Shown here: positions 53,100 through 64,000 of the stretch, piece by piece
Position numbering within the stretch: position 1 is the first letter of the stretch
Layout: each line of letters starts with the position of its first letter
NCBI RefSeq assembly: GCF_014805625.2
Contig: NW_023998415.1
Location: forward strand, 29,573,453 to 29,637,452
DNA length: 64,000 nucleotides
Direction of reading: 5' to 3'
Source: Glossina fuscipes
Taxonomy: Eukaryota; Arthropoda; Insecta; Diptera; Glossinidae
Notes under the pieces: generated by a model
The model's database searches: none
What the model saw: only the letters and a program-made list of their open reading frames with translations
What the model was told of the DNA's origin: nothing
Translations under genes and position numbers: made by a program

Positions 53100-53920
53100 T
53101 GTTCATTTCCGTTTTGTTGCTGGTTGAAGTGAACTTTCGGAGAAGGAATGTTGGAAAATTGAATGAATGCGACTTGCTGTGCATTACGGTCTCAAACTAT
53201 TTAAAAGATCCTGACAATTATGGTCTCATTAAGCGCAGCGGTCGCATCCCAAGTGTAGATTAGAGATGGAAGCAGGGTATACGCCATTTAGTAGTCAATA
53301 ATAATACAAGGCAGAATTAGGTCTAAATGTAACGAGACGGCGTGTGTCAGAATAGGCCTTAGGTATGAACACAAAATTGCGAAAATACGCTTAAACCAGT
53401 GTCATAAAAATTCCTTTATTGCTTTTGCCGGCAAACATAAAGTTTGGGAGGAAGAGTTCGGAAATATTATACTTGCTGTTGAGAAAAAGTTGAATATTGG
53501 ATCGATGTACTACATCGTCGATTAACGTATTACAAGCATGACGATGGCGGTCGCTGGAGAATTCTATAGTAATAAGTAGACGTTCTGACAAGACAACGCT
53601 TCCATTCATGTTGAACGGATTACAAAAGATTTTTTTTTCAACCAAGCAAATTACGTTTGCTGGGACGATCACTTATGACTCCTGATCTAAACCAAATTGA
53701 AAATCTCTGGGGAATACTTTTCATCAAGATATTCTCAATGTCTAAGCGGTATTCCCCGCTTAAGGAATCTAAACTTGAAATACTGTCTGAATGGGAGAAG
53801 GTTGATGTGACCATTTCAAGAAACTTGATGGGTTTTATGCCATGCAGATTACACATAGTCTCTCTTAAAATAGTGCGTTGCACATACATTAAGAATAGCA
53901 TCTTTAGCATTACATGATTG
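53100..53920 (+). pseudogene. Decayed Tc1-type transposase
   Basis: Plus strand. 53190-53262 reads TVSNYLKDPDNYGLIKRSGR, the end of the Tc1 N-terminal DNA-binding region and the following GRPR-like hook. After stops, GKHKVWEEEFGNIILAVEKK (about 53428-53489) matches the W-x-x-V-I-F-S-D-E-K-K-F-N block; the first Asp is now Val (codon 53478-53480). QDNASIHVERITKDF follows, with the second Asp at 53592-53594. TPDLNQIENLWGIL (53678 on) contains the final Glu at 53699-53701. Second Asp to Glu is 107 bases, the DD34E spacing with one frameshift, probably at the T run 53631-53638. A C-terminal ISRNLMGFMPCR recalls the L-V-x-S-M-P-x-R ending. The order is complete but the gene is dead. Terminal repeats were not found. 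Confidence 0.9.
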
Positions 53921-55989
53921 AAAGAAGAAAGTTCTTTAAAAGCGTTATGTACGGCATTGTCGTCGCTCTGGCATATAACTGTATCGCTAGAAAAGATTTC
54001 AATTGAACTCTGCATGAAATCGGAGAACGTTAGCAACTCAATAGGAATTGAGTTCATTTCATGCGAAGCTAAGGGGATTTTTTCTGTAACACGGTACACG
54101 CATTACTTTCAAAGGATGCAAAGCCCCTTTCTGCTTGTATTTGCAATTGTAGCCGAGGCTGACTTTTATCGGGAAGATCGGTTGTAAACGATGTCATTGA
54201 AAAATTAGTTAGTTCGGCAGTATGGCGCGTTGCACTCCTTATCCCACAGACGATTATACGAAAGAGATGCACGATTTAAAAAATCTTACAAAGAGCACGA
54301 CGTTCGAGACTTTTTTACCGGACAGGCTGATGTAATGCTTTGGGCTCTTCTCTACGCCACCCACGCTGTGATCTCCTTGGGCCAATAAATGTTTGTGAGA
54401 GCTCTCGATGCTTCAAGAACCAGATATGTGTTTAAAAATTTCACAACAAATGACGGATTCCAGTTAGCGAAGGATAAGTACGATCGTTATATTCGCCTTG
54501 AAAAGGAAGCTTCGATTCCCATTACCTCAAATCAATGCATAAAAGTTGCACAATTTTGTGTTATGCCGATGAATAGAAATGTTCCACTGATATCATGTCT
54601 TAGATGACCTTGGCTAAACGTTTTCTATGGTTCTATGTAGGTTGCACTTTCTGACTTATACCGAGCCTCGTTGGGAAATGATTGCACCCAATTTCTAAGA
54701 GAATGTTTATATGATTTTAATATGTTTACATTGTTCGGATCAATTAATTAATATCTGCTATCGATTATAAGGTTTTAGTTTTCGTATTACTGTAGACGTA
54801 ATTGTGGAGACATATGAATGTCAATTGAGCAAAATACAATATATCTAGGAATTTACCTTTCTATCACCAATCTTGTGAATGAAAGCTTGTAAGAATTGAC
54901 GACGATAAACCGATAGATTTGTCGATGCAGTAATAGGTCGGGTTTAATGTTACGTTTAGGTTAAAAGTTATGTATAGTACGTTGGCCAAGAGTAGCTAGC
55001 TACAGAGTCTCGGATATGCAATTCTGAGAGATAGTACCCGAAGTAACAATTTAATATAATTCGATTCCTTTGTGATCAGGATAGAAATGAGTAAACTTTA
55101 GTGCCTTTAAAAAAAGTAAGGCTGAAAAAGAGAAAGGCATGGGTGGAAAGATATCCAGTCACAAAAGATGTCCAATACACACTTTTGGGGGAATCTGGAG
55201 GACGTTTGGAAAACTTGATTACAGGAATCTTTGTATAGCCCGCTTTATCTGCTTATCAAGACTATTCTATGAGTTCATGTAATCGATAAGGCATCGTCGT
55301 GCCTTTTGTTCGCAACGGATGACATCGGAATGTTTGCGATATCAGGCGAAAATTCTCGGAAAATTGGAACAACGAACGGACTTATGAAAAACTCTAGAGA
55401 AAGCAAATCTCTTCCGTATACATACAAAGTTTCTTCATTTCTCATAATGACACGAATACAATTAAGAAATTCTTCCCAACTCTAAAATAATTATCAGATA
55501 AAAAGTCTTTACAACGAAAACCAATTTTTAGGATTAAAAGGAAAACTTTTTAAATTATTTTTCAACGAAAAACTTCTAATCCGATTAATGCGTATTTTCG
55601 AAAGATATACTCATATATATATATATATGAGAAAAGATAGCTGTGGGGTTTCAAATTTCTTTGGGGGTCCCAATCTCCAGAATACGCAAGACAGGTGGGC
55701 CTTTAATTTTGCACAGACGATATTATTCATAAATAATTGCTTGTAGTTGACATACACGTCATAACAACAATAAATGTATGTTTGTCTGAGCTACATTTTT
55801 ACATATAAGTATGTCGGCATATATGAATGTATATTCATTTGCACATGTTTGCATTGAATGTGCTTGGATATGTGTTGAGATATGACACTAAAAAGGGTTG
55901 AAAATATGCCATACCCGTATACAAACACACATATACACATACAAGTATATAAAGTGCTATCATAAGTTAGAAAGAGAATACAAACATAG

Positions 55990-56022
<33 letters not shown>

Positions 56023-56777
56023 CATATATGCCTAGCTTAGCTGAATGGTGGAGAGAGAGAGAGAGAGAGGAGCATCGAAAAGTAAAAAAAAAAAAGCGAC
56101 ATGACATACGAGACATGCAGTAATATTTTGTAATGGAACGTAAAAGGAAAGTTTTCACTTCCGTTTCCGCCAAGTCTGCTTTCAATCCTGTGTTAAGAAA
56201 TTGCGAACAAACTTAAATTTCGTAAAATGCTGCAAAGAAAATTTAATAAAGCACCGACTATTACGTTTGATCGGAATGAGCGGAGTTTAGGAGTTCATTT
56301 AAATTAATGCATTTTGGGCGTTAAAATTAAAATCTAAATAAGTAAAATAGATAGATATCAGTAAAAGTACACGTGATCTATCTATGTCTAAAAGCTTTTG
56401 CTATTTAACGCTTTTTATTTTTTTATATTTTTTTAATTCATTAACTTTTTTATTTATTTATTTATTTATTTTTTTTTTTAAGTTTTATTTGTTTTTGCTT
56501 TAAGTTAATGTTCTTTAAAAAGACATTGAACTTTGGGGAGCCATTAAAAGCTTTTCGAAAAAGAAAACAAAAAAAAAAAATGTGGAATAAAATAACTTAC
56601 GAATCCTCCCTCAACGACCACACCACCGTATATTTTAAATTAACGAAAAATTCAAGCGACTACGTCGAAATCCAGCTCTATGAAGATATACATTCATACC
56701 AACATTCATTTGCCAACACACACACACACACACACACACATACAGACATACATCAACAAATAAACCCTGTATTCTAC

Positions 56778-56811
<34 letters not shown>

Positions 56812-59150
56812 CACCCAAATGGGGGATGATTATATGTGTATATGTAAAATAAAACAAAAAGCTGAAAATAAAATGGAAAAGAAGCAACAACACCAACAAA
56901 AAAGAAAAACGAAGTTCGGTAAAAGACGAATTTTTTATACCGAACACTTCATTATCTAAAGTAATATTAATTAAGATAATGCGAAGAAAAACGTATAAAG
57001 ACAGTTCGATTAAACTTTTGCAAATAAAATTAAATTTAATTTTATATGTCTTTGTCAAGTGCTCGAACGGAACTTTTCACATGCGTGTAGAATATGAAAA
57101 CTTCTTTGATTTCGTATTCGATCAATGTTTTCAAGTAAACTTTAAACGTTACTTTGCACACATGCATACATATGTAAGTGTATACATGTGCATATGTAAA
57201 TATATATGTATATATTTTTAACTGTATGTGTTCATGTATTTTTTCTTACATATGAGATTATGTATATGTGTATATACGATGAATGTACGTTGATATATAT
57301 ATATATATATATAACTGAAAATGTAAACTTATACATTAAAGAAAATTCTTAATGCAATTAATTTTTTTTTTTTTTTTTTTTTTTATTTGCTTTTGGAAAA
57401 TTTTAATCTTCACCATATTCTATATTTGTGTACGTATCTATACACAAAGTTAATGTTATTAATTAAGCCTAGAAAATCGCTTTAAATTCTTCGTTAAAAG
57501 CGTTGCCTATGGGATATGCTTCGGCATATTACCGAGTATATGCAAAATGTATTCATCTTTGCATTTAAGGGCCACACAACTGATTTATGGGCGACAGTTT
57601 CACTTTACCATATAACAGAAACTCATTGTATTTTTATGAACATTTGCTTTTAACTTGACTCTTGCTTACGCACTCAGCAGTTTTGTTCTTTTCCATAAGC
57701 TTTTTGTTTTTCACTCTTCGAATCCTTTTTCAATTTCGCTTAGCCACTTACAACCAATACTCAAGAACGTATAAGCATTTTAGCTAAAGACATTTGTAAT
57801 CCAATTTAATTAAAGTGTTTTAACGTTGACTTATTTCACTGAATTTGTTGTTTTTGGTTATTCCTTTAAAAAGTTACTTCGATTTACTATACAGTGCGAT
57901 ATGATTTGAATATTGTTACCTTTATACGACTGATCTTCATCTTTCGCAAAATACGGTGAGAAAAAGGAAAAATAAAAATTTATAAACCTCATAACGATAT
58001 ATATATATATATATATATATGTATAAATGGAGTCGTAGGCAAAAGTGTAACTAAACATCCGAAAAAGATTTCTTTTAAAATTTTGATTGGGGAATTTATT
58101 CGCGACTGTTTTTCGCTAGATTCGCGAGATCCTAAGATTAAGAATAGATTTCGATTATAATCGTCTGCTGCATGATTTCTCGTTATATGTTCGCCGCAAA
58201 GTTCGGAAAAAAGTAAGCGAAGCTTTCAATTTTTTTGAGACTGAGGCAATCGATGACTTGAGTCCTTTCTTACGCCTAAATTTTCTTGAAGTCTCGGCAT
58301 CAAACTAATAGTTAGCGATAAGAATTTCAATTAATTCATTCAAGTAAGGCATCGTAAGTGATGCTTAATTTTATTGAAATAATTTTGCAATTTTGCAAAA
58401 CATGATGACTAAACAACTATTTTACTCTAATGAATTTCCAACATTATCCTTATCCATGATTATTATACTAAAGAAAAAAAGTGATGAAAATTTGTCTTTA
58501 TCAAAATATCAGTCAAGGAGTGTAGTGACTATAACTATTTTTATGCTTTTAAGTCCCTTGTTAAGGTGAAGGTATGCTACGTTGGACTGAGTTAGGTTAC
58601 ACGCAATATACTGACTTGATTCAATACCTTTTTCAGAATTATTTTCTAAATCGATTTCAGTCTTTGTCTCCATCGCATGCCTGCCCATCTATTTTTCCAT
58701 TCAACCCATAACTCACGGTTTACAAGACATTTCGATGAAATATTATACACTGATATTCTTTGGACCGCGAATGAGTAAAAACCTTACGATCGGCTTCGAT
58801 TTTTACGTTCGTAGATAGCGACATTTGTCGTAAAAGTCGTTATGTGAAAAATATTTGCCATTTTCAACATTCCCTCTCACAAAAGTGGATGTAAAATAGC
58901 ATTCTGGCATGCTGTATATACATATATATATATAGAAGATTTGAATGGCCCGGAAATACTTTTGAACTGCCTTCCATGCATACGTTTTGTCGAATATGAG
59001 CCACTATATGACAGCTAGGTGTAATTTTTAGTATTTTAAAGTGCGAACTTACCGCAGTCCATTTGAACCACATGACCCTCTTGTCGAACTCCTTGCAATA
59101 TAAGGGCTCTCGCGAGAAGTGTGCCTTTACATGTCAATAAAGCATAATTT
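53921..59150. other. Non-coding stretch after the Tc1 fossil
   Basis: 53921-55600 has few simple repeats and short open frames (up to 89 codons) with no recognised domain; it may be remains of other old elements. From 55970 come (CA)n at 55990-56012 and 56718-56740, (TA)n at 56788-56810, 57293-57313 and 58000-58021, and a T run at 57362-57384. No gene called. Confidence 0.5.
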
Positions 59151-59159
59151 TTCATATAT

Positions 59160-59440
59160 TATGGCAACGATAAGCAAATTCTTTCTGTGCTTTCCTTCGA
59201 ACGATAGAAAAAAATGGCTTTTTTGCTTGGTATCATTAGTGGGGATGAGATTTCAAGCACTAAAATTCATAGAGACATCCAAGCGTACCATTTCTATCGA
59301 GCGCAAGACCGAATTGCTTTGACAAGAAGACGATGATTGATGTTTGGTGGAACCAGAAGGATACGATCTACTATTAGTTTTATACCAAATGCTACTAATA
59401 GCAATATTTGAACCGCCTTTCACCCGCCGTTCAACTCACT
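59160..59440 (+). pseudogene. Decayed mariner transposase fragment (copy E)
   Basis: Plus strand, central part only. About 59195-59252 reads LSFER-stop-KKMAFLLGIISGDE, matching the L-L-x-R-x-K-x-x-F-L-x-R-I-V-T-G-D-E block; the first catalytic Asp codon is at 59244-59246. In another frame from 59306, RPNCFDKKTMIDVWWNQKDT follows, close to the P-N-x-F-G-K-K-T-M-L-C-V-W-W-D-Q-K-G block, then IYY and QYLNRL. First Asp to the Trp pair is 34 codons, a few short of the usual spacing, so there is a deletion. I could not follow the second and third Asp regions downstream. Inactive. Confidence 0.65.
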
Positions 59441-59910
59441 TTTGAGATCAACAAAGAAATTTTCAAATACACTACCTGAGGCATATATAAAAGATTGTAT
59501 AGTCTTTTCTGTTAGTTATTACTGTAGCATCCGACTAATCTACACAATTTTCGTATGGGTAAGCATTTGTTTGTTCCATGACATTGACAAGTACTTGAGA
59601 TCTGTATGTCTGCGATTGTTTGTAAGATGTTAATGGAAATTTTAAGCAAAACTTCAATTTTTATTGATTGATGTCTGCTAAACCTTTTATCTGTTGCTGG
59701 GGTAATTGTGCGCCAATCCATTTGTCAAATTTCAGACATGGTCTATAACTAAACTGTTCGCATGAATTTTGAAGAACTCGAAAACTCTAAAAAACGACTA
59801 TCCAGCAGATATGTGTTATATGAACACTGGTGAATTTAATGGGAGTCTTCCCCACGTATGAAAAAAGGGAGTAGAGAACTTATTGGAGTGGCAGACCAAG
59901 GGAAAGAAAA

Positions 59911-59913
<3 letters not shown>

Positions 59914-59945
<32 letters not shown>
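59914..59945. repeat. (GA)n array
   Basis: About 16 GA units. The frames on both strands (poly-Arg/Glu and poly-Ser/Leu) are artefacts. Confidence 0.92.
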
Positions 59946-59949
<4 letters not shown>

Positions 59950-60163
59950 AAGAGAACGAGTAAGAAAGCATGCAGTGCTGAACATCGTAAAAACAGAACT
60001 GACCGCTGGGACGACACGCATACGCCTAATTTTCGAAATTTCGAAAGATCTGTTGCGATCATCATATCCCTTATAAAGTTGTGCTCGTGGTGAAATTGCA
60101 ATTGATTATTTATTTATTTAGTTATTATATTTTCTTATTTTTTTTAATTTTCAATATTTGCTT

Positions 60164-60165
60164 AG

Positions 60166-60242
<77 letters not shown>

Positions 60243-60273
60243 GAGAGAGAGGGAGAGAGAGAGAGAAAGAGAG
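60164..60273. repeat. Long (GA)n array
   Basis: About 110 bases of GA with GACA and GGGA interruptions, the longest GA tract in the window and only about 220 bases from the previous one. Confidence 0.93.
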
Positions 60274-62139
60274 TCAATCGAATATTTTTCACAAATATTT
60301 CGAAAAATAAAGCATTATTCATCACAGACACACACACACACGCACACACTGTCGCATACAGAATTATAACATAAATGTATACGCATTTATGTAAGGGCAA
60401 CCGATGTTACATACATACAATATTTATATGTATTTGTTTGGAAAGAAGAAAAAAAAGTCTGGTAAATGGTTTCAAATGACATGCTTCGACGTGTTTTTCC
60501 TGCTTGTCTTTGTTTTTTGCTTTTGTTTTTGCTTTTTCTTTTCTTTCAATTTTTATTGTTGTAAATTTATGTTCGTTTTAAATTGAATTTTAAATTTATT
60601 GCTTTTGTTTAAAATGTGCGTTTATGCTTGTATGCGTGTTACGTACGATACTTAATCTCGGTACGGGTACGTGTATGCATACGCGTATACATATATATAT
60701 AAAAGAGCTTATTGAGCGGTGGAGGAGAGAAAGGATACGGATACACATTTTATATTAATCTTGATAGATGTTTAAAAGAATAAAATGAACTGCGAGCGTA
60801 ATTTAATGAATTTGCGTTTATAAATCGCAAATTAAAGAAAAAAAAAGGAAATCAAGAATTTGAAAAATAATTTTCTTTAAAAAAAAATGAAAAATATTAT
60901 AACTAAACGGAATTTTGCATTAAGGGAAACTTTAGTTGCATACCACTAAGCAGGAGGATTTTAAAGGATTTGATTTGAATTAATAACGCGTTACGTTACC
61001 TGTAAGGATAACCGAAACGGTATAGAAAGCTATCAATGAATGACATATCATTTTTGATTTAATGGGAAAAATGTTTTTTTATATATGTAAGCGAGATGGG
61101 TACAGTTTCGAATTAGAATCACGCCAAGCGCAGAGATTCTAATTCATTAATTAGCTTCGTTTAATGTTGATAACTTTTGCAATTCCCGAAGTTACGATAG
61201 CGAGACGGTTTCAAATTTATTTGACGGCGTTCCGGATTATCAAAATAAGAATTGCATGCGTAAGGTTGACGTAAAACGGAACAGTCACATACCATAGAAA
61301 TTTTCAATGTCAGGTGAAACTTCTGGAATTCAATATATAACGCGCTTAGAGTATGCTAGACAAGGCAACGGACAAAATGAGCGAACAGACAAATAGATAG
61401 CACAGTGAACAGAAAGGCAGACAGGAATACGGTACAAGAAGAAGAAGAAGAAGAAGAAGAGGAAGAGAAAGCATTACAAACCAGGAAAAGCGAATAGATA
61501 ATAATGATGATAAATAATTAAAAGGATATATAAGGCAAATGGACAGATAAAAATTACCGAAAAGCTTCAAAGAGCCTCGAAATGCTTTTTTTTTCTTTTT
61601 TGGTGATATATGTCGCAACTATGTTCCGCTAAATTTCCCAAGTGAAAACATGAAAGGTAGCGAGGATGCCACCTGTTGTGTGCAAACAAGAGACTTTCGA
61701 TGCGCATGCAATTAGCGCTGGTTGCACAATTACGGAAATGATTTGGGTTGACATACAAGACTTTGCAAAGCTTGGGTTTTCTGCACGAGTTACTATCATT
61801 GAAATTTTACCATAAAATAAGCAAATAGTTGAATATCTGAGTTTCTGTTCTCATGAAATGGAACTTGTTACCTTTTTTTTTTTTTTTTTTTTTGATAAAC
61901 CGATATCGATCAAAGCTGCTATGCGATACGCTCACAGATTATAATATTTGTTTGGATGAACTTCTTGTGCTTGAATTCTGAAGAAGTGCAGATAAGATTT
62001 TAAACAATATTTATGCATCCGTAAAGAAAACGAAGCAATTAAGTGTACTTATGGTTAACTTCGGCTATCTTGAGATGAAAGAAAGAATCCAACTAAACGA
62101 CATACGCTTTACGTAGATATTGCTCTGTAGAGATCGAGG

Positions 62140-62420
62140 CAAGTGATACTCTAATATTTCCGAGTTCGTTTTCGAGTCGTTTAGTGTTTGACAGCAAACA
62201 TGACGAACGCACTAACTCTGTTCACAAGCACCGTTCCGTTCACCCCAATCGTTGACGTGCGGAATCCAAATTTAGCATTCAAAGCAGTCGTAATCGTTAA
62301 AAATTATGCACCGCCGCTACTACTATCACTACGAACAATATTGAAGTGAAATATCCGCGAAGCAATGACAAATTGACGTCATCGAATGCGACTCTTATGA
62401 TCTGAGATCTTTCGCGCGAG
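62140..62420. other. Locally GC-richer island with a 49-codon frame
   Basis: This stretch is richer in G and C than its neighbours and free of simple repeats. It contains a short plus-strand frame ATG 62200-62202 to TGA 62347-62349 (49 codons, starting MTNALTLF), a TGACGTG at 62253-62259 that resembles the fly downstream promoter element, and a CRE-like TGACGTCA at 62374-62381. It could be a promoter or first-exon region, or chance. Confidence 0.22.
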
Positions 62421-64000
62421 CAAAAGGCTGCATCACTTTTTACTCCACCTAATATTAAGTCGAAGTATATGCACTTCTTTCAAAGAAACCGATATATACA
62501 TATATACATTTTTTTTTTTTTTTTTCTTTATTATGCAAAAATAAAGGAAATCGCGTTCCGACCTTTCCGTAATTAGTAAAGAGAAGAAACTTTTTTTTTT
62601 TTTTTCCTTAAAACCGAAATCGAAATGTCAATGAACTTTTGCAAGTTATAGTAGTAGTAGTCTTAGAGTAAAAATGCCAAAAAAAAGAGACAAAAAAGAA
62701 AAATAAAAATAAAACGAAGCAGTGAATTCCAAGTAAAAAGTGTTGAAAAACATGCAAAGTAACATTTAGTTGCTTAGAAAAAAACAAAAAAACAAAAAAA
62801 AAAAAGAGAAAATAAAACAAGACATGACGACAACCTGTTGAAATAACGAGCTTCTACCAAAGTATGGAAAAAACCAAAAGCCGAAAAAAATAATATTAAC
62901 CAGTAAACACAAAAAATGGAGGAAAAAGAAAAAAAAAGGAAAAACATTAAAAAAAAGGTCAAACAACTCAGATGAACTGAAAGTCAACTCGAAAACTTAA
63001 AAGGATCAAATTGATTTCTAAGAAAACTACGACGGCACAACGAAACCAAAGAAACCCACACACAACTTACTGATGATATCATATAATGGAAAAAATGTTA
63101 AGCAAAAGAAAGTAGAGGAAAAGAAGAAGACGAAGAAATAGAAAAGAAAAAAAGACTAACACTTAGACTGTCAGCAGACGCAGACATCGTAAACAGCACA
63201 GTGGGAAACGGGCTGCAAACAGGGACCCAAACCGACGTCATATGTTTTACTAACTAACCAAATGAATCAATGTTAAAAAATGACAGAAGTGCAAAAAAAA
63301 AAAAACAAAAAAAAAAAAAAAAGGGAAAAAGAAAACCTAAATTTACTTTCAAGGGTAAAAGCAAAGGATACACGAGAATCTACTGCTTGCACATTTCAAT
63401 GCGAGGGAGAAAGCGTTAGAGCATAAGAGCGTATTCTATGGCAGCCAAAGTACATTCAAATATGATGATAAGGAAAAAAAAAAGGTCAAATGAGCAAAAA
63501 TTTGTGAAACACGCACAACTTACAACTGACACAATAAAAAAAAAAAAAAAAATGAAAAAAACTCATTGTTGCATAAGTGGTAGAAAGCTTCATATATTTA
63601 GTGCTACGGGAACGTACAACCTTGACCTTTATATTTTTATTGTGGGTTTAAAAAACAAAATAAGGAAAAAAAAACCCAAAGATTTATCATTTTTTTTTTT
63701 TTTTTTTTTTTTTTTTTGTTGAGCTAAAACGCTCTCTACGCACAATACATGGTAAACGTATTCAATGAATTTCGACCTTCATTCACTTTGAAAGGGAAAT
63801 ATGGAATGAATAACAAATACATGAATCTTTACTGCAAATTACGCCTACGGTTACGGACGACATTGATTGAAATATTAAATCAAAAATTGTTTCTATTTCG
63901 ATATAAAAAGCAAATGTTGTTTGCTTCCAGGCTTTATATATAAATATTTTCATTGCCTATTTTTAAGTAATTAAAAGAAAATATAATTACATTTTCTTTC
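62421..64000. other. A- and T-homopolymer-rich non-coding end
   Basis: Numerous A runs (62780-63120, 63293-63322, 63536-63551) and a 31-base T run at 63687-63717. Frames are Lys- or Phe-rich artefacts. Confidence 0.6.

Larger units (their letters stand above)
59441..62100. other. Non-coding stretch with long (GA)n arrays
   Basis: (GA)n at 59914-59945 and 60164-60273, (CA)n about 60326-60349, (GAA)n at 61437-61463 and a T run at 61873-61894. Open frames here are repeats of E/R or S/L. Confidence 0.6.

Noticed and set aside
53638..54099. 153-codon minus-strand open frame
   Set aside because: More than half is antisense to the Tc1 transposase fossil on the plus strand, whose motifs are clear; no similarity seen in the minus-strand product.
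60081..60400. Overlapping frames of about 90 codons on both strands
   Set aside because: They are the two-strand translation of the (GA)n array (Glu/Arg and Ser/Leu repeats).
1..64000. CRISPR array, bacterial operon or prophage
   Set aside because: Repeats are simple microsatellites without unique spacers, there are no long contiguous genes, and the composition is that of an insect nuclear genome.

Overview
The window reads as non-coding DNA from a nuclear insect chromosome, most likely a higher (brachyceran) fly. The grounds are strong AT-richness, very dense short (TA)n, (CA)n, (GA)n and trinucleotide (CAA/CAG/TAA) repeats, many TATGTA/ACATAC-rich stretches, a tRNA-derived SINE and several old Tc1/mariner copies. 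A tephritid-like fly is my best guess, but it is only a guess. There is a 100-N assembly gap at 17252-17351. I found no intact host protein gene, no rRNA and no functional tRNA. Most open frames are chance frames or translated simple repeats. The window is best described as a long intron or intergenic stretch.

Layout. 1-2000 is plain AT-rich sequence. 2000-10760 is very rich in microsatellites and includes a long pyrimidine-only strand near 5300-5530. 12044-14433 is a transposon cluster: a decayed mariner on the minus strand, an unrecognised decayed reading frame on the plus strand (about 12770-13751), and a SINE with a perfect 14-bp target duplication (14216-14433). 15169-15210 has a cAMP-response-element palindrome next to a TATA motif. 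17350-27300 is mostly non-coding with microsatellites. 27649-28468 is a mariner that keeps its terminal inverted repeats but has lost its middle. 28500-42600 is non-coding, with a microsatellite block at 38400-39900. Three more mariner fossils lie at about 42640-43160 (minus), 50307-51031 (minus, both terminal repeats visible) and 59160-59440 (plus). A Tc1-type transposase fossil lies at 53100-53920 (plus). The rest is AT-rich spacer with long (GA)n, (CT)n, (GATA)n and (TA)n arrays.

Nothing here works together as a pathway. The common thread is repeated invasion by Tc1/mariner elements followed by decay. I saw six copies, none coding-competent. Two copies (27649-28468 and 50307-51031) keep the ends and the DNA-binding domain but lack the catalytic middle, which is how non-autonomous short elements arise. 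The most unexplained item is the multi-frame fossil coding region at about 12770-13751, whose family I do not recognise.
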